A stretch of 64,000 nucleotides of DNA from Gymnorhina tibicen (GCA_013399875.1 VXAZ01006775.1:5914980-5978979); one strand, 5' to 3'; counted from the first letter of the stretch, positions 35,011-48,322 are shown. Numbers and translations: made by a program. Notes: generated by a model not told the origin, from the sequence alone.

Positions 35011-35599
35011 ATGGTCATCCAAAGTACAGGATTCAAAGGACTGGCGTGGAGCTGATTCAGGGGGAAAAACCAGCTGTTATTTAAATAATACTTAAAAAAC
35101 TAAAACTGAGAAAAAAGGAAAATGAGACTACCAAGGGAAAAAAACAAAAAAGAACCAGATTCAAGCTGAAATGAAAAATGAACAAGGAAGTTCCAGAAAG
35201 TGCCAGTATAGTGGGGAAATTTTGAAAACTTAGCACAGGAAATGAGCCAAAAACCCCTGTAAGGGTTTCATAACAGGCTACGTACATGCACAGCCTACAG
35301 CACAACAGCCCACAGCAAGTCATTTATTTATGCCACAAACAAGTAGTTCTCATCTATTCACTCTTTCCTTTCTTATTTTGAAGCAGTGAGAACTTACATC
35401 AGCTTATGTACCACATGAATACAAAAAAATTTGAAATGCTTTATCTCTGGTTTAATGGTGATTTAATTATTTCTTAGTTCTTATTTGTTAGTGTAATCTC
35501 TACCTTCTGTGAACTTTCACATCGAACTTTAATGAGCTGATAATGCTTAATTCTATTAAGCATTTGTTTACTGTAATTGATGCTTGTTCCTCACATAGG
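35011..35599. other. Unassigned AT-rich spacer
   Basis: No gene or repeat is recognised. An 80-codon minus frame is composition-driven (FFPLVVSFSFFLSFSF). Confidence 0.55.
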
Positions 35600-36000
35600 A
35601 ATATATTTTTCATCCAGCATCCTCTCGTAGCATAGAAATGTTGTCTCTTCCCAAATATATAAGAACTTGTTGTTCACCAGGACCCCCAGGTTCTTCTCTG
35701 GAAGGAGCAGAGCTGCTTTCCAGCAGGTCAGCCCCCAGCCTGTGCTGCTCTGTGAGTTTATTCTTTCCCAAGTGCAGCACCCTGCATTTGCCTTTGCTGA
35801 ATTTCAGAAGGTTCCTCTCTGCCCATCTCTCCATCCTGTCAAGGCCCTTCTGAAGGGCTGCACAGCATTCTGGGGTGTGGTCTGCTCCTCCCAGCTTTGT
35901 GTCAGCAGTGAACTTGCTGCAGAGGCATCTGCCCCTTCATCCAGGTCATTCATGGATACGTTATACAATAATGGGCTCAGTATACAACCTTGGAGGACAC
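35600..36000 (-). mobile_element. CR1 LINE internal fragment, minus strand
   Basis: This is part of CR1 ORF2, truncated at both ends. The minus frame at 35834-35610 reads RNLLKFSKGKCRVLHLGKNK, the conserved C-terminal block of the CR1 reverse-transcriptase frame, followed by a diverged 'ADLLESSSAPSREEPG'. Nucleotide blocks such as 'gtgcagcaccctgcatttg', 'ctgcccatctctccatcc' and 'aaggcccttctgaaggg' agree. There is no 3' UTR or terminal octamer, so the 3' end was lost by deletion or later rearrangement. Confidence 0.88.
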
Positions 36001-37871
36001 AACGAAGAGACTATAACAAAGAGAAACAATCCAGTCTACTCACTTTCTAGGAATATCTAATCACAAACCTGCCTAAATTTGATGGAGAAATCCTCTTTCA
36101 GCATTCTAGTTTATTGTGAACTTATCCTAAGTCCCCCAAAATGCCTGCTCTTTGCCTGCAGGGCTGTTGCAACTTCATATTGGGTGGTAAAATATTTTCC
36201 AACCCCCAGCCCAGTGAGGAAATTTAAAAGGCTAATTATGTGATGCATATATGTTTTATCATACAGCACCTGAGAAAGTCAAGTGTTCAGCTCAGAAATG
36301 GCAGAATTTGTTCTGGACGTTACCTCACCTGTTGTGACAACTTTGTACCCCACTTCTACTGTGTAAAATTGCCCAGTTTCAAGGGTTTTCCAGGATAAAA
36401 ACTGGTTTTCCAGTTTTGTTTTGGCATCTAATGTCAGCCATGCAGGTATTCCACCCTTTCTTCACTACAGTTACCCTGTCTATGTAATTATTTAGAAAAG
36501 CAACTGTGAAAATTGCTACTGCATTTTGGAATGCTATTGCATTTGAGCCTCTTCTGGTCATAGGAAGCCAAAATATGGCCTAAAGCATGTGTGCACTCCT
36601 TTACATTCCTGCACTACAGTACAAAAATTTGTCCCTTTTTAGAGCATTCACAGTCATGAGGAGTCACGCTTGGTAGCCCTGTGACTCCCTCAAAAGGATG
36701 TGGTTTATACCCATAACATACGGGGCATAACATTCTATTTTTCAAGAAACTGTAGGTGTAGACTCGCTTCATAGTATCTTGCTTTACACAAAGCAGCTGG
36801 GATTGAAGATGGAATAAGACAGTGGAAGCTTGATGGACATAGGTGTTTTTGTAAAAAGGACTGTGTCAAAATGGGGCAGTGGTTTACCCCAACGGATTCT
36901 TCTAAGGTGTTGTTCTTCTGACTATTTCTTTATCTGTGAATCATAAATCTATAAAAGATTTGAACACCACTAATCCCAAAAACAAAACTTGAAATAAATT
37001 TTAAAATCATGACTATATATAGTTGTATGTGAAATCTGCAAAATATTGAGACTTTTTACGTGTGCTAACTGCCCTTCCTCACTCTACCATCATTACAAAA
37101 TTACATGAGTCAGTTCTAATGAGCAACACTAATAATTAAGGAGAAAATTCATTGGGCAATGTACATTGGCTTCCTATCTAGTGCAAAATGGCATAATGCT
37201 CAGTGCTTGAATTCCCTTATTGCCTGTGCATGCTGGAAATTATTGTTTCCAGAAGATAGACTAGAAATTGGAAGAGGTCAAATCTTCCCTTAGTGTTGAG
37301 ATATCAGTGTAATATTTTACAATATTTGCATTTTATATGCATATACATATTTACAATATGATGCTGAGATTAGTTTTAGGAATATTTCTCTTTAAAGAAG
37401 CACTTCCTCTACAATTACCATGTATATAAATAAGTGCATATCTATTTTTCTTTATAACTACCTGTATCTCTATATACTTTGGTACTTCTTTTAGGACATA
37501 ATAACTCTCATACATTGCCTTTTCTATCTTGCTTAGTTTCTCATCTCACACATAGGTGAATGGAAAAAACCCAAACCATTGGGGTAAACCAAAAAAAGGA
37601 ATATCTAAAACAAGAAAAAGTGAAAAACTAGATGAAAAATAATGAAGCCCATAGGATGAGCAGCAGTATGACAGTTATGCCAGCCAAGAGTTGCACTGAA
37701 ATAGTTTGAACCAGCAACAATCAGGCTTCAATATTAACTGACATACACCAAAACCAACTAAAATAAATTATTCTTAAAGAAAAACTATAAGAAGGTGAAC
37801 ATGCTTGTAAAATTAATGACTCATAAGACATGTATGAGCTGAAGCAAAGGTTGTGCAAAACTGAATGAGGC
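36001..37871. other. Unassigned AT-rich stretch
   Basis: No gene or transposon is recognised. Confidence 0.55.
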
Positions 37872-38168
37872 TGTGGTGAGGTGGGGATCAACCTCTTCTC
37901 CCAGGCAACTAGTGATAGGACAAGGGGAAATGGCTTTAAATTCTACTGGGGAGATTTAGGTTGGATATTAGGAAAACTCCACTGAAAGAGTGGTTAAGCA
38001 TTGGAACAGACTCCCTAAAGAAAGGGTAGAGTCACCTTCCCCAGAAGTGTTCAAAAAACAATTGAATGTGGCACTTCACAATATGGTTTTGTGGGCATGA
38101 GGGTATTAGGTCAAAGGGTGGACTTGATATCTTACAGGTCCTTTCCAACCTTAATGATTCTATGATTG
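37872..38168 (+). mobile_element. CR1 LINE 3' end fragment
   Basis: The ordered CR1 3' blocks are 'tctcccaggcaactagtgat', 'aggacaaggggaaatggctt', 'aggttggatattaggaaaac', 'aagcattggaacagactcc', 'gtagagtcaccttccccaga', 'gtggacttgatatcttacag' and the terminal 'aatgattctatgatt'. Truncated at 5'. Confidence 0.94.
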
Positions 38169-41100
38169 CAGGAAAATAGAACAACCTTGCTTTGTACTAT
38201 TTCATTCCCTTGGTTCTCCCCATTTCTTGTTTCTGTTTTAACATTGTCTTATTCTAAGATTTTCGACTTAAAATAATTATTGAACTTGAAAACAGTCACA
38301 TATATGCTGCATTTCAGCAGGGCTACTGAGGGCACATAATCATGTTTAGGTGTTTGCAACACTGTTGAGTTCTGATTGAGTAATATTTCCTGTGAAAGGA
38401 ATTATTTATCATGATTTACATGGTACATATTTTTTCCATGTAGTTTATTCATCAGTGCTTCGACTGGCACAATTTTAAGTAATTTTTGTGACAATCCCTG
38501 TGATAATCTTTTTGACAGGACAGCTATTATATCTGTTAATAGAGTAGATGCTGCTGACTCACCAGTGGATATATTTTCTCCTATTCAAGTTAAATGCGAA
38601 TAAAGAAAAACCTCACATGTTAAGTTCAAGCCTCTAAAGCCTCAGATTACTCAACATCACCAGGGAAGCAGGCTTTTGCTTTCACAGTATAAGGACACTG
38701 TACCTGATTTTCCCATTATGGTATACATCATCCTCAATAGATCATTTTCAACGTGACATCCTCATTCATATACTTCTTACTTTAGTTCCCTTAATTATTA
38801 ATTTTTTTTTTAATTATGCTCATCACAATCTCTCTGGGTGCCCATGTGAATTATTAAGAAGAATGAGTAATGGATGACTGATGTAAAACTAAATTGAAAG
38901 AGACTCAGCTGCACAATACGATATAGTCCTTGCCCAATGCCCTGCTTCTCCCCTAAGGCAAAAGCCTCAGTCAAGGGGTTTGCAATGTTCCCAGGGTCAA
39001 TGGATTTAGCCTGTATTGACCTTTACAGGGAATACACATCAAAAAAAGAAGAACTTCCAACTAAATTGTTCTCAGCCATTGTGAGGTCAAAATTAATATA
39101 AGAAATGTGGAAATAATTTCACCTATGTTTATGTTCCCAAAGTAGAGGTGTCTGCAGAGAAGTTAGGTTTCTAAGTTCCCATTGTAGTCACTGCAGGTGC
39201 AGTCAATTGACTCCAGAGAACAGTTTCTCTCTTCATAAACTAAACACGCACTTCTCAATTTGATTGCTTAAATATGGGGCCCTGATGATACCCTAGGCTA
39301 GGTAAGGCATCTAGAGAGGTGACAGCCATGATGCTGAACTCACAGGAGACATTATTTTCTGGACCGGCAGATAGAGGTCAGATGGGATGCCCCATCTCAA
39401 ACAGTATCTCAAATGGTACCATAAGCCAACTGAATCATGCCCCTGCTGGTAGTTCAGCTGATTTGATTTCACCATTGACTGAAATGTGGAACTAGAAATT
39501 AGGGGATTAGGAATTGCTTAAGAGAGATAAATTCCACCTTAGCATTTAAAATAAATGCAGTCACATATGAACTTGACCTGAAGAGCCTGGAAGCAAGAGT
39601 CCTCACGCCATTGTCAATATGGCAAGAGATTTTGCCTGTGACAGTTGAGCCTGAGACAGTGAACTATTTATAACTTCTTGAAAAGACATTGAATAATGGT
39701 AATGAATAGGTATCTTTCATTACTCTATTTATAGCCTGTTATAAATATAATGTGTGAGTTTTCCATTTTTAAATTCTGTGTTTTGTACTTGAAAACCTAT
39801 TTCATATTTAAATTGTAGATATAATATTTTTCCTATGATGAATTAAAATTCACAGCAAGTGAATTGCATTCTGCGTCTCCTACAGTTGTTGACTTGTTAG
39901 CATCAACCTTTAGTTGTTGCTAACTAAACCAATTTCCAAAAAAATTAATTTCCAAAAACATGTGTCTTTGTTAATTTATTGTAGTGTCCTTGGTCAAAAG
40001 CCTGAATACCAAATTTTCAAGCAAAACCTGCAATTTACAAATCTAGTAAGCAGTAATGTTAGTGACCTTGACTTCAGCATTTCTGCAGAGTGTCTCTTCT
40101 TGGTGACTTTCCCTTTTCCAACAAGACCATCAGATTTTCTTTCCAGAGTTCAACAAATGTAGTGCACAAATCTCTTGCTTTGCTGCACTTACCACTGCAG
40201 TATTCAGTTGTTTCTATAGAGAAAAAGAAACAGGAAGATTACTTTCATTCTGATATCTTATCACGTAGATCAGATGTACAGAAGAGTAGATCATCTTTTG
40301 TACAGCTGCTGGCTGATGAATGGCTTCAAGACAAGAAAAACATATATTCTGATTTTCTGTCTTTCCAGAAACCGAAGAAAATTGCAGTACTGCTACTGTC
40401 TACAGTGTCCTTACTTTTCTATCACTGCCTGAAGAGATTCATACAAGGAGACATTATTGTCTAGTTGTCTCTCAAATATACATCAACAGCAGAAATAAGT
40501 TCATGTCCTGCGTTTTGATTTTGTTCCTGAACATCTTCACAAAAACTGACGCCTACAAAATGGCAAAGGCAGTATCCTAGATTAGTAGAGTTTAGATACA
40601 TGTAGATGGGAACTCCAATAATCATTTTATCTCTATTCCAGACCAGTGCAACTTTAAGACAGTTGACTGGAACTGAAGGCTGTTTCATGTCATTTAACTA
40701 TAAAAATCCTGTTTATGAATTTGGTCTGAAGTCACTTTTTGATGTGTCTGTATCAATGTTATTGTAATTAGCAATCTTATTCTCCTGTTCCTTCTCTCTC
40801 TACTCAGACTCTTTCCACTCTGTATTTGGGCATGTGGTGTCTACACTGAAAAATGTACAGGTGATATATAGGTAGTTGAAACCCAAAGCTTTGGAAGACC
40901 TAGACAAACCAAAATAAAGTGATTTCCTGTAACATGTGTTGGAGAGGTAAAAGAAGGCAAATACTGTGACCAAACTGCATAGGAATAATGCACACGTCTT
41001 TAATACTCTCAAAAGATTTTCCTTTTAAAAAAAAAGAATTTTTGTACCTTTTTTTCCTTATTTGTCTGATTGATTTCAGTGACATTGCCATTGTATTATG

Positions 41101-44077
41101 TTCTTCCAAGTTTTCTTTTGATTTTTTTGTAAATATCCAACATATGCTCCTACTTATAAAGTATATATGTAATCAATGTGATAACCAGTGGATTACAGCT
41201 CCTTTCATTGAATATTTTCTTTTGTCTTTCCTTGATTTTTAATATTCTTCAAGCAAAATAAATGTATAGAAAGATAGGATTTCATAGAAAGACACAGCCA
41301 TAAAGAAACTCTTACATTCTCTCAAACAAGTTCATCAGTGTTCTTTTTAAAGTAATAAAAATCCATTTTAAAGTATCTCTCTCTTCTTTTTGTTCCTGGA
41401 AGGACAACTTTTAAAAAACTGTTGGCAACTCTTTCAATAATATCAGAATAAAATCACTAAAGCCTTAACTACTTAACACTTGGGAATTTTAGTTTTCTCT
41501 CCCCCTCATGCTTGCATATAAAATTGGGAGATAATAATTTGCATAAATTCTAGGAGTTTTAGAGGTCAATGTCGGTCTTCAAATTTGAGGTGGCTTAAGT
41601 GTCACAACGTGCTAATGACAATGCATGCAATTTTTACTGGTCCTAATTAATCTCACCATGAATGTGTAAAGCTGCCAGTATTGCTTACTGAAGAACAGGT
41701 ACAGGACTGCACTTCCTCAAATCCACAGGCTTCAGTATTTGAGCAGTGTGTTTCAGAGAAAATTTACGTTTTGTATTTGTATCTCTATTTAGAAATTATT
41801 TTGTTTGGTTTTTTTTCCCATTGGAAGAACCAGCATTCCAACCCCAGCTGTATTTTTCATTTTCATAATACCACTTTATGAGAAGTTGAGGACTACAGAG
41901 TTAAACAACTAGATTTTTTTAACCTTAGTTTTGCTGAGAGAAATCTTAAGTCTGATATTCCTCTGTCGACAGGTGGACACAAAGAATGAAACTTCTTTTC
42001 AATTTGTTTTTTATTCCTTTTCTTTTAATAGTGCGCATTGACAATACTAAAGGAGAAGTAGTTAAAGATAGGCTATAAATACTTATGTGGTCTTCAGATA
42101 CCACGAATGGCCAAGTAAATACCAATATGGATAAATAAAAGTCATTTGAAGGGCCTCTGGCCAGCCTTTCCATGTAGGTGAATTATACATACTATCGTGG
42201 CACACTGTATGAAATCCTTTATTTGACTGTTAATGGTTGCAATAGTTACAGTGTAGATTTCTTCCTGTCTTTCTTGACCTCACCTAACATAAATGTAACT
42301 TTCAAAGTAGCACATTATCAACTAACCATAAATATTGAGGGGAATTTCAGAGTTAGAAAATATCACTTTTTCAAATTGCATGGTAAAAACCTCCTTGATT
42401 AAGGATGAAATTTGCCCCCTGCAGACCTGAAGGCATGTGAACCACTTGAGTGCCATTTAAATCCTCCAAATGGAAGTGAAGTGGTGAGCTTCACTCCAAG
42501 CACACATTTTCGATGTTCTTCTTTACATAAAATCTTTAGTTCTTAAAATTTTATTTTAAAAAATATTAGTGATGTTCAGAGCAGTACATTTTTCATTGCG
42601 TCTAAATATGATTTTCAAGCCCATATCTCCAATGGATTTTGTTAATAAAAAAAATAATAGAGCTTCAGGAAATGGTGTTGTGACTGTAATAGACTTGGTT
42701 CAGTAAAGCTTCTGCTGTTAATTAAGAAACTTTCATCTTTGAAGTGCAATAAAAAAAAATTCTTATTAACAAAGGTATGTTAGGTCAGCAATAAAGTAGA
42801 TTTCCCTTTGAATATTATATCTAATCAATCCAGAGAGAATTAACACAATTATATTTTATCAGAAACATGTAGAGAGAAGGATCAACAAGGGGGATGGAAT
42901 GTGACTTTGGTATTAATTACAAAACTGTTTTAGGAAATAATCAATCCTTTGTTAATCAGGTCAGGTATATGAAATGACAAAGAAATTATTTATCAAGCCA
43001 CAAGGGTGAAAGTCACACACAAGGGATTATAGTGATAAGTCTCTGAATTGTAGAGCAGTCATGGGCTTTTCTTTGCATTTTAGGTTGTATTTCTAATTGT
43101 ATTCTATTCCAAATATCACTAATTAACTTAGAAGGGAAATATTAAATGCTATAAACCATAAGAGACATATGAATTAAACCATTTCATTTTTCAGTGTTCC
43201 AGTTAGATTCTCAGAAGACGATTATTATTTTTCAGTCTTAATTTCTGAATGTATTTGACTTGATTTGATGGAAAGAATATATTTAGTGTCTTCAGTCATT
43301 CTTGCAATAAATCCAAACTGCTTTATTGAAATGAGAGCCACCTGAAAATTTATTTTAAATTGCAAAACAAATCCCTATTATTCTTACATAAAGCACTGTC
43401 ATTTCCAAATTTGGCAAGTTCCCTAGACCCTACTCTTCTTCCCAAAATGCAATACAAGTAAATTGTGAAATAGGAAATAAATCTCACTATAACTAGATCT
43501 TTGGGAATAACTAAGCAGAAAATTAGGGACCATTCCTATAGTCCAGTTACAAGGATGTCTGAGAGAGGACCTGTTTGTTCTATTTTCTATTGTATTAAGT
43601 CAGAATACTTAACTCATAATTTTTCATGTTTATTTAAACTCCTTTGAATAAGATTCAAGAGCTGTCAGAAGCACTACTTCTTTTTCCTATTTATTCTTTC
43701 TTATTTCCTACTTATTTAGTTCTCTGACTTTGATGTTTTTTGGTTAGTGCTTGGAAAATACAGCAAAATCTCTGCATAAGTCTGATAGGTGAAGTCCAAG
43801 AATTAATTAAATTTTTTGTATATTTTTACCAATCTTACAACTTTGTAACTTCTGATGTCTTTTGAAGTTTGCATGTCATTCCTAGTATGTGTGAGCTGGT
43901 GCTTATTTCACTCTCTGACAAGTGGTAGCTCAGTATCTAACCTTTCTATTACTGTCCAGCCGAGAAACCAGCCATATTGTACTGTCTACCAAACACACAT
44001 GTACTGAGAGGTTTTGTTACATGGAGTTTGTGTTCCTCAAATAAAAGAGCAGCAACTGTCACACCAGTGTTTCAGGG
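38169..44077. other. Unassigned AT-rich stretch
   Basis: Almost 6 kb without a recognisable gene or repeat. The longest frame, 124 codons on the plus strand (40090-40464), has no domain I know. Diverged repeats cannot be excluded by eye. Confidence 0.55.
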
Positions 44078-44148
44078 CAGGTTAAGGGTTGGACTCGATG
44101 ATTTTAGAGGTCTTTTCCAATCTTAATGAGTCCATGATTCTATGGTTT
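44078..44148 (+). mobile_element. Short CR1 3' terminus
   Basis: Only the last 70 bp of a CR1 remain: 'gggttggactcgatgatttt', 'agaggtcttttccaatctta' and the terminal 'ccatgattctatgg'. Confidence 0.88.
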
Positions 44149-44261
44149 TGTGGTGGCTAAAGTGAGCCTGTCCATTTAATCTGTTACGCAAAATGGAAAT
44201 ATATTTGACCAGCTAAGCAAGAAGGAGGATGTTGACAGATGGAGAGTGTATGAAATCAAAA

Positions 44262-44360
44262 TTCCTTTGGTTTAGTGGGCATGGTGGTATTTGGTTGAAG
44301 ATCTGACTTGATGATCTTGGAAGTCTTTTCCAGCCTTAATAATTCTACGATTTTATGACT
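44262..44360 (+). mobile_element. Short CR1 3' terminus
   Basis: The last 100 bp of another CR1 in the same orientation: 'ggtttagtgggcatggtggt', 'ctgacttgatgatcttggaa', 'gtcttttccagccttaataa' and 'ttctacgattttatgac'. It is 114 bp downstream of the previous one, so this is a second insertion or a local duplication. Confidence 0.86.
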
Positions 44361-46084
44361 GTTGATCAAAGATCTTTTTCCTAGGAATCTTCAAATTAAA
44401 GAAATTGTCTTCAAACCACCTGTTCTTCCCAGGTCAGTTGTTTGATTCTCTTGTTAACATCTATCATAATATTAATTGCCATTGGAAAGACACCTCCAAG
44501 GTTATTAGCTTTAGTGCAGCTTTTAACTACTACCTCATGGAAGAAAAGAGAGGGTACACCATTCCTCTCCTGTGGGGAAGAAAACATAAAAAACCAAAAC
44601 AAAAGCCCCTTTTTTCTTCCTTTTTTCCTTCTGGAAATAATTGTTCAGCACCATCTTTCATTTTTTTTCATTTTTCCAGATGCTGCTTTCATTAATGAAA
44701 TACCTGTCGATTTAAAAAACTTTTCTCTCATCTCCACTCTTTCCTCTGTCAGAGATCTATGTCTGAGATGTTACTGTCTCACCTCTTGCAAGCATTTGCT
44801 GGATTTCTTGAATTATTCTCTAAGTGTCAGTTGCACAATACCAATGCCAATTGGCACCCAGACAATATTCACAGTCAAGACAAAGTCTTAACAGCTAAAC
44901 ATGGCTTTCCTTTATCCAGATCTTTCCAACATCATTTCCTACTATATTCTGACGTATTGTTCATAGAAAGGAAGGCTGATCCTGAATGCCAGAAATAACC
45001 TCTGACAGCTATACCTGATGTTAACTGAGTACATTTCCATTATTCAAAATATACTTGCTTTTTTCTCCCTCAAGACCTTCATTCACCAGAATGTCTCTAG
45101 GCTATTTTTGTCAAGGTTTGAAAAATGGCTTAGTGTGATTTTTTTGATGCAAGTTAATACAGTGATAAGCACAGTAAAGTCTCCAGGAATAGCAAATCAT
45201 TAATTTACTTCAGAAAATAAGACTTCAGTGATGAATAAGCCCCATAAGGATACTATAGTTTTAAGCAGCTTCATTGACAGTGAATATCTGAACTGGCTAA
45301 AAGAAAACTAAAACATGTTACTAAACCTGTAGTTATTTTATACAGTTAATCGGTAAATAAGCTTTAGCATGGAGGGTGCTTGGCAAAGTTGTTTGATATT
45401 AGACTTTACTAAAATGGATGACCTTTATTTAAACACATTATGCTCCCCAATTATATTAGAAAATAACTAGATGATGTAGCTAAGAGGAGTGCAGAAGAAG
45501 GTTTTAGGCAAGATAAATAATTTTGGACTGTCATCACAACGTAGGCAATGTCTTGAGTCACATCCCAGTTTCAGATGTATTAATAAACCAATCAAGCCCT
45601 GTTGATGGAAATACTCACTATGAAATAATTCAAGGTGCTGTGATGTTTCTGGTCTAGAGTTCAGCCCACAACTGCAACCTCTGTCATACCAGAAGCAAGA
45701 CAAAGGCAATCTTTCCCTTACCCTTAGTGATGCTCCATTTCGCCAATTACACTTGAAGTAATTTTCCCAAATCTACCAATCATCTTTTAAATCCTATCTC
45801 AGTTAAGTTACCCATAAAACACTATTTCAATTGAGAAGAGTTTGCTGAGGCAAACTCTGATGTTGAGAGGCATCCTTAGAAAATTGCCAGGTCTTTTTCA
45901 TTATCTGAGATTTTTATTACCAAAACCAAGATATGAAGTGTTCTTCAGCCAGGAATTGTGAAGATCACATTTGTAGCATTTTGTAAGGAATGGCAAAGGG
46001 TATCAGTGACTTCTAGGCAGGGGAAAACTTGTAAATGGTCAAGCAGCTTCTTATCACAATCTCAGGTTATCTGCCAATACGTGA
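44361..46084. other. Unassigned stretch
   Basis: Two overlapping plus frames (96 codons from 44405, 149 codons from 44442) cover 44405-44891 but show no recognised domain. I do not call them genes. Confidence 0.5.
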
Positions 46085-46303
46085 CTTTTTGCAAGGGCAA
46101 TAGAGATAGGAAAAAGGGGCAGTGGCTTCAAACTGAAAGAGACTAGGTTTTATTAGATGTTAGGAGGGAATCATGTATGGTGAGGATGGTAAGGGAAGAG
46201 GTTGCCAAGAGAAGTGGTCCCTGGAAGTGTTCAAGGCTAGGCTGCACAGGGCTTTGAGCAACCCTGTTTGGTGGAATATGTCCCTACCCATGGTAGGGGG
46301 TTG
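46085..46303 (+). mobile_element. CR1 LINE 3' end, part 1
   Basis: This starts with degraded 'ggcttcaaactgaaagagac' and 'tattagatgttagga' blocks. Better-kept 'gtggtccctggaagtgttca', 'aggctaggctgcacagggct', 'ttgagcaaccctgtttggt' and 'catggtagggggttg' follow. It stops exactly where LTR C begins and resumes at 46923. Confidence 0.9.
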
Positions 46304-46922
46304 TGATGCCATGATGATTTTTTGCTTTTTCATATACCCCTCTTATATACCCTTCTCATACACCCTTTCATACAGCTTTCCATGTATCCTTAGTGCTTTT
46401 AGCCCACATACTTGTAATTCCCTAAGTCTGATAACGAGCTTAGACCCCAAGGTCCATTAAGCCAAGAGACCAAACACCTTGGAAGCCTCGCAGTTGGGTC
46501 AGAAAGGCCCAGACACCAAGGTCCTCTCCAGAACACATTCTGTAAACTAAGAGAGACCCCTCCAGGGGGAAGGTTCCTCAGGATCGGGGCTTCTCTTGAG
46601 CCTCTCACTGGGGAATCTTTGATAGATATGCTAATTCGCAAGGTCTGTAATTGTATATGCAAATCATCGTGTGTGTGTGTGTGCGTGTGTGTGTGTGTGC
46701 ATTGAGCAGTGCAGTGCACTGTTCGGGGGGTGCACCCTGGTGCACTCTTGGGGTGGGCATCCTGGTGGGCACTTTCGGGTGTTCATTTTTGGTGTGCATT
46801 CGGGGGTGCTTTCTACCTAGATATGATGCACCAAAGGATCCTTAAATAAATACGGAGGTAAATCCATTTTTTCCCCTCTAACTGTGTTTGGCTTTTAATT
46901 CTAAGCCCAGGGAAAGGCAACA
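46304..46922 (+). mobile_element. LTR C, 619-bp ERV LTR inserted in a CR1
   Basis: The block separates 'catggtagggggttg' from 'ctggaaccaggtgagcttta', which are adjacent in an intact CR1. It starts TGATGCC and ends GGCAACA, close to the ends of LTR B (TGATGCC...GGCATCA). Flanking tetramers GTTG (46300-46303) and GCTG (46923-46926) differ by one transition, consistent with a 4-bp target duplication. AATAAA lies at 46845-46850 in plus orientation and a TG microsatellite sits mid-element. The downstream part is rich in 'gggtgcaccctggtgcac'-like repeats. No internal retroviral sequence remains, so it is a solo LTR. A 4-bp duplication favours an ERV1-type element. Confidence 0.85.
46669..46699 (+). 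repeat. (TG)n microsatellite within LTR C
   Basis: About 15 GT units with one C substitution, inside the LTR just upstream of its G-rich segment. Confidence 0.95.
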
Positions 46923-46992
46923 GCTGGAACCAGGTGAGCTTTAAGGTCCCTTCTAACCCAAGCCTTCTAACCCAAACCAGATTCTATGATAT
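46923..46992 (+). mobile_element. CR1 LINE 3' end, part 2
   Basis: The CR1 resumes as 'gctggaaccaggtgagcttt', then 'aaggtcccttctaaccc', and ends with 'aaaccagattctatgat'. The 'ccttctaaccca' block is partly duplicated. Confidence 0.9.
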
Positions 46993-48306
46993 CAACATGA
47001 CACTTCTAAGAAGGAAAATTTAAAATATCCCTTTCTAAATTATGGTGATTCCTCAATTTTACTTTCAAGTTACAGTTACATTTCTGGTGGCAACTTATTC
47101 CTTCTGGATTTTTGGAACCAACTGTAAGAGCCATGACATTATTTGGCTCCAGTCCCAGTTTGGGCCCAGAGATGAAGAAAGATTTGGCAACTTTGACAAC
47201 TCTCTCTCTCTGTGAACAAATTAATCTGATTAATGAAATAAGAGCTAGGTAGAAAAATTTTAATTATATCATACTTTGGTAGCTGGTGTAATATTAAGCT
47301 TGTAAAATGAATAGAATTAGAGTTTTTAAAATTCTTCTATGCGTTTTAACATTTGAATTTTAAAACTTATATTCCATGCAGATAAGTAATGTGACATTTC
47401 TGTGATACTTATTAAAAAAAAGAGAAAATCAGCATTATTTATCCTTGTTGTTCTACAAGTCACATTACTCTGGACAAATCAAGATTCTGTGCTTAGTTAT
47501 CTGAGGCCAAAACATGCACCTGCAGGAAAATGATAAATCCGTATGGATTTTCATTTACACAGAACCGGTAATCTCCCTGACATCAGGAGGGGATTGGATT
47601 TGCAGGTGGAGGATGATGTGCACTAATACTGCTTTTCTGCACAAAGGCTCAGCCTGAATGACCTCCTCGGGAACTCTACTACCCCTTGAAACTCAAGAAT
47701 GACACCAAATCTAAAATCTTCATGGTTCTGGCAGTTAAAAAGAGCAGTGAACTCCACATAAATTTTAACACTCTGATTATACATGCCATGAATGCATTGC
47801 TCGTAGGGCCTCACACACAAAAGGAAGATTTTTTCAGTTTCCTCTTAAAAAGCACTTTATTTGCAAAGGGAAGGATCCTCCATACAGAATGATGCATCTT
47901 CCCAGCAGCTTGTTTTATAGGATGAAAAGATTAATTCATTCTTCTCTTGAAAACAGCAAGTGGAAGGTAAATAACAGTGTCAGTAAAGGAGAACCAGTCT
48001 GCCCAATGGGGACATTCCCTTCTGCACTATGAATTTCCATGCTGATCAATAAAATATGTAATTTACTTGGTTTGAAGATTGTCTGGAGTGAGATGGCTAC
48101 AGAAAACCCCTATCCAGCTTTTCTAATCCCTATTCATTTCCTATTATATGTCCAGAGGAGCAACATGAAAGAATCAAAATTAATCCTGGCATTTGGGGTT
48201 TCTTAACACATCATTAAAAAACACTTTAGAATATAAAAGTGAAGTGGAAGCCCCTGGACTAAAAGTTAGAATTTCTATGGTGGGTTTATTAACAAAGAGT
48301 TGGTTG

Positions 48307-48322
48307 GCAATTAATTAATTGC
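48307..48322. other. 16-bp perfect palindrome with TAATTA cores
   Basis: 'gcaattaattaattgc' is self-complementary and holds overlapping ATTA/TAAT homeodomain-type cores. Whether any protein binds it cannot be told from sequence. Confidence 0.5.

Noticed and set aside
35667..36050. 127-codon plus-strand frame
   Set aside because: It is antisense to the CR1 reverse-transcriptase fragment; the meaningful frame is on the minus strand.
40090..40464. 124-codon plus-strand frame
   Set aside because: It has no recognised domain and ends in ordinary AT-rich DNA. Not called.
44405..44891. Overlapping open frames of 96 and 149 codons on the plus strand
   Set aside because: No domain is recognised, no splice or promoter context supports them, and overlapping frames of this size are expected by chance when stretches happen to lack stops.
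47206..47216. CT microsatellite
   Set aside because: Only about six CT units; too short to report as a feature.
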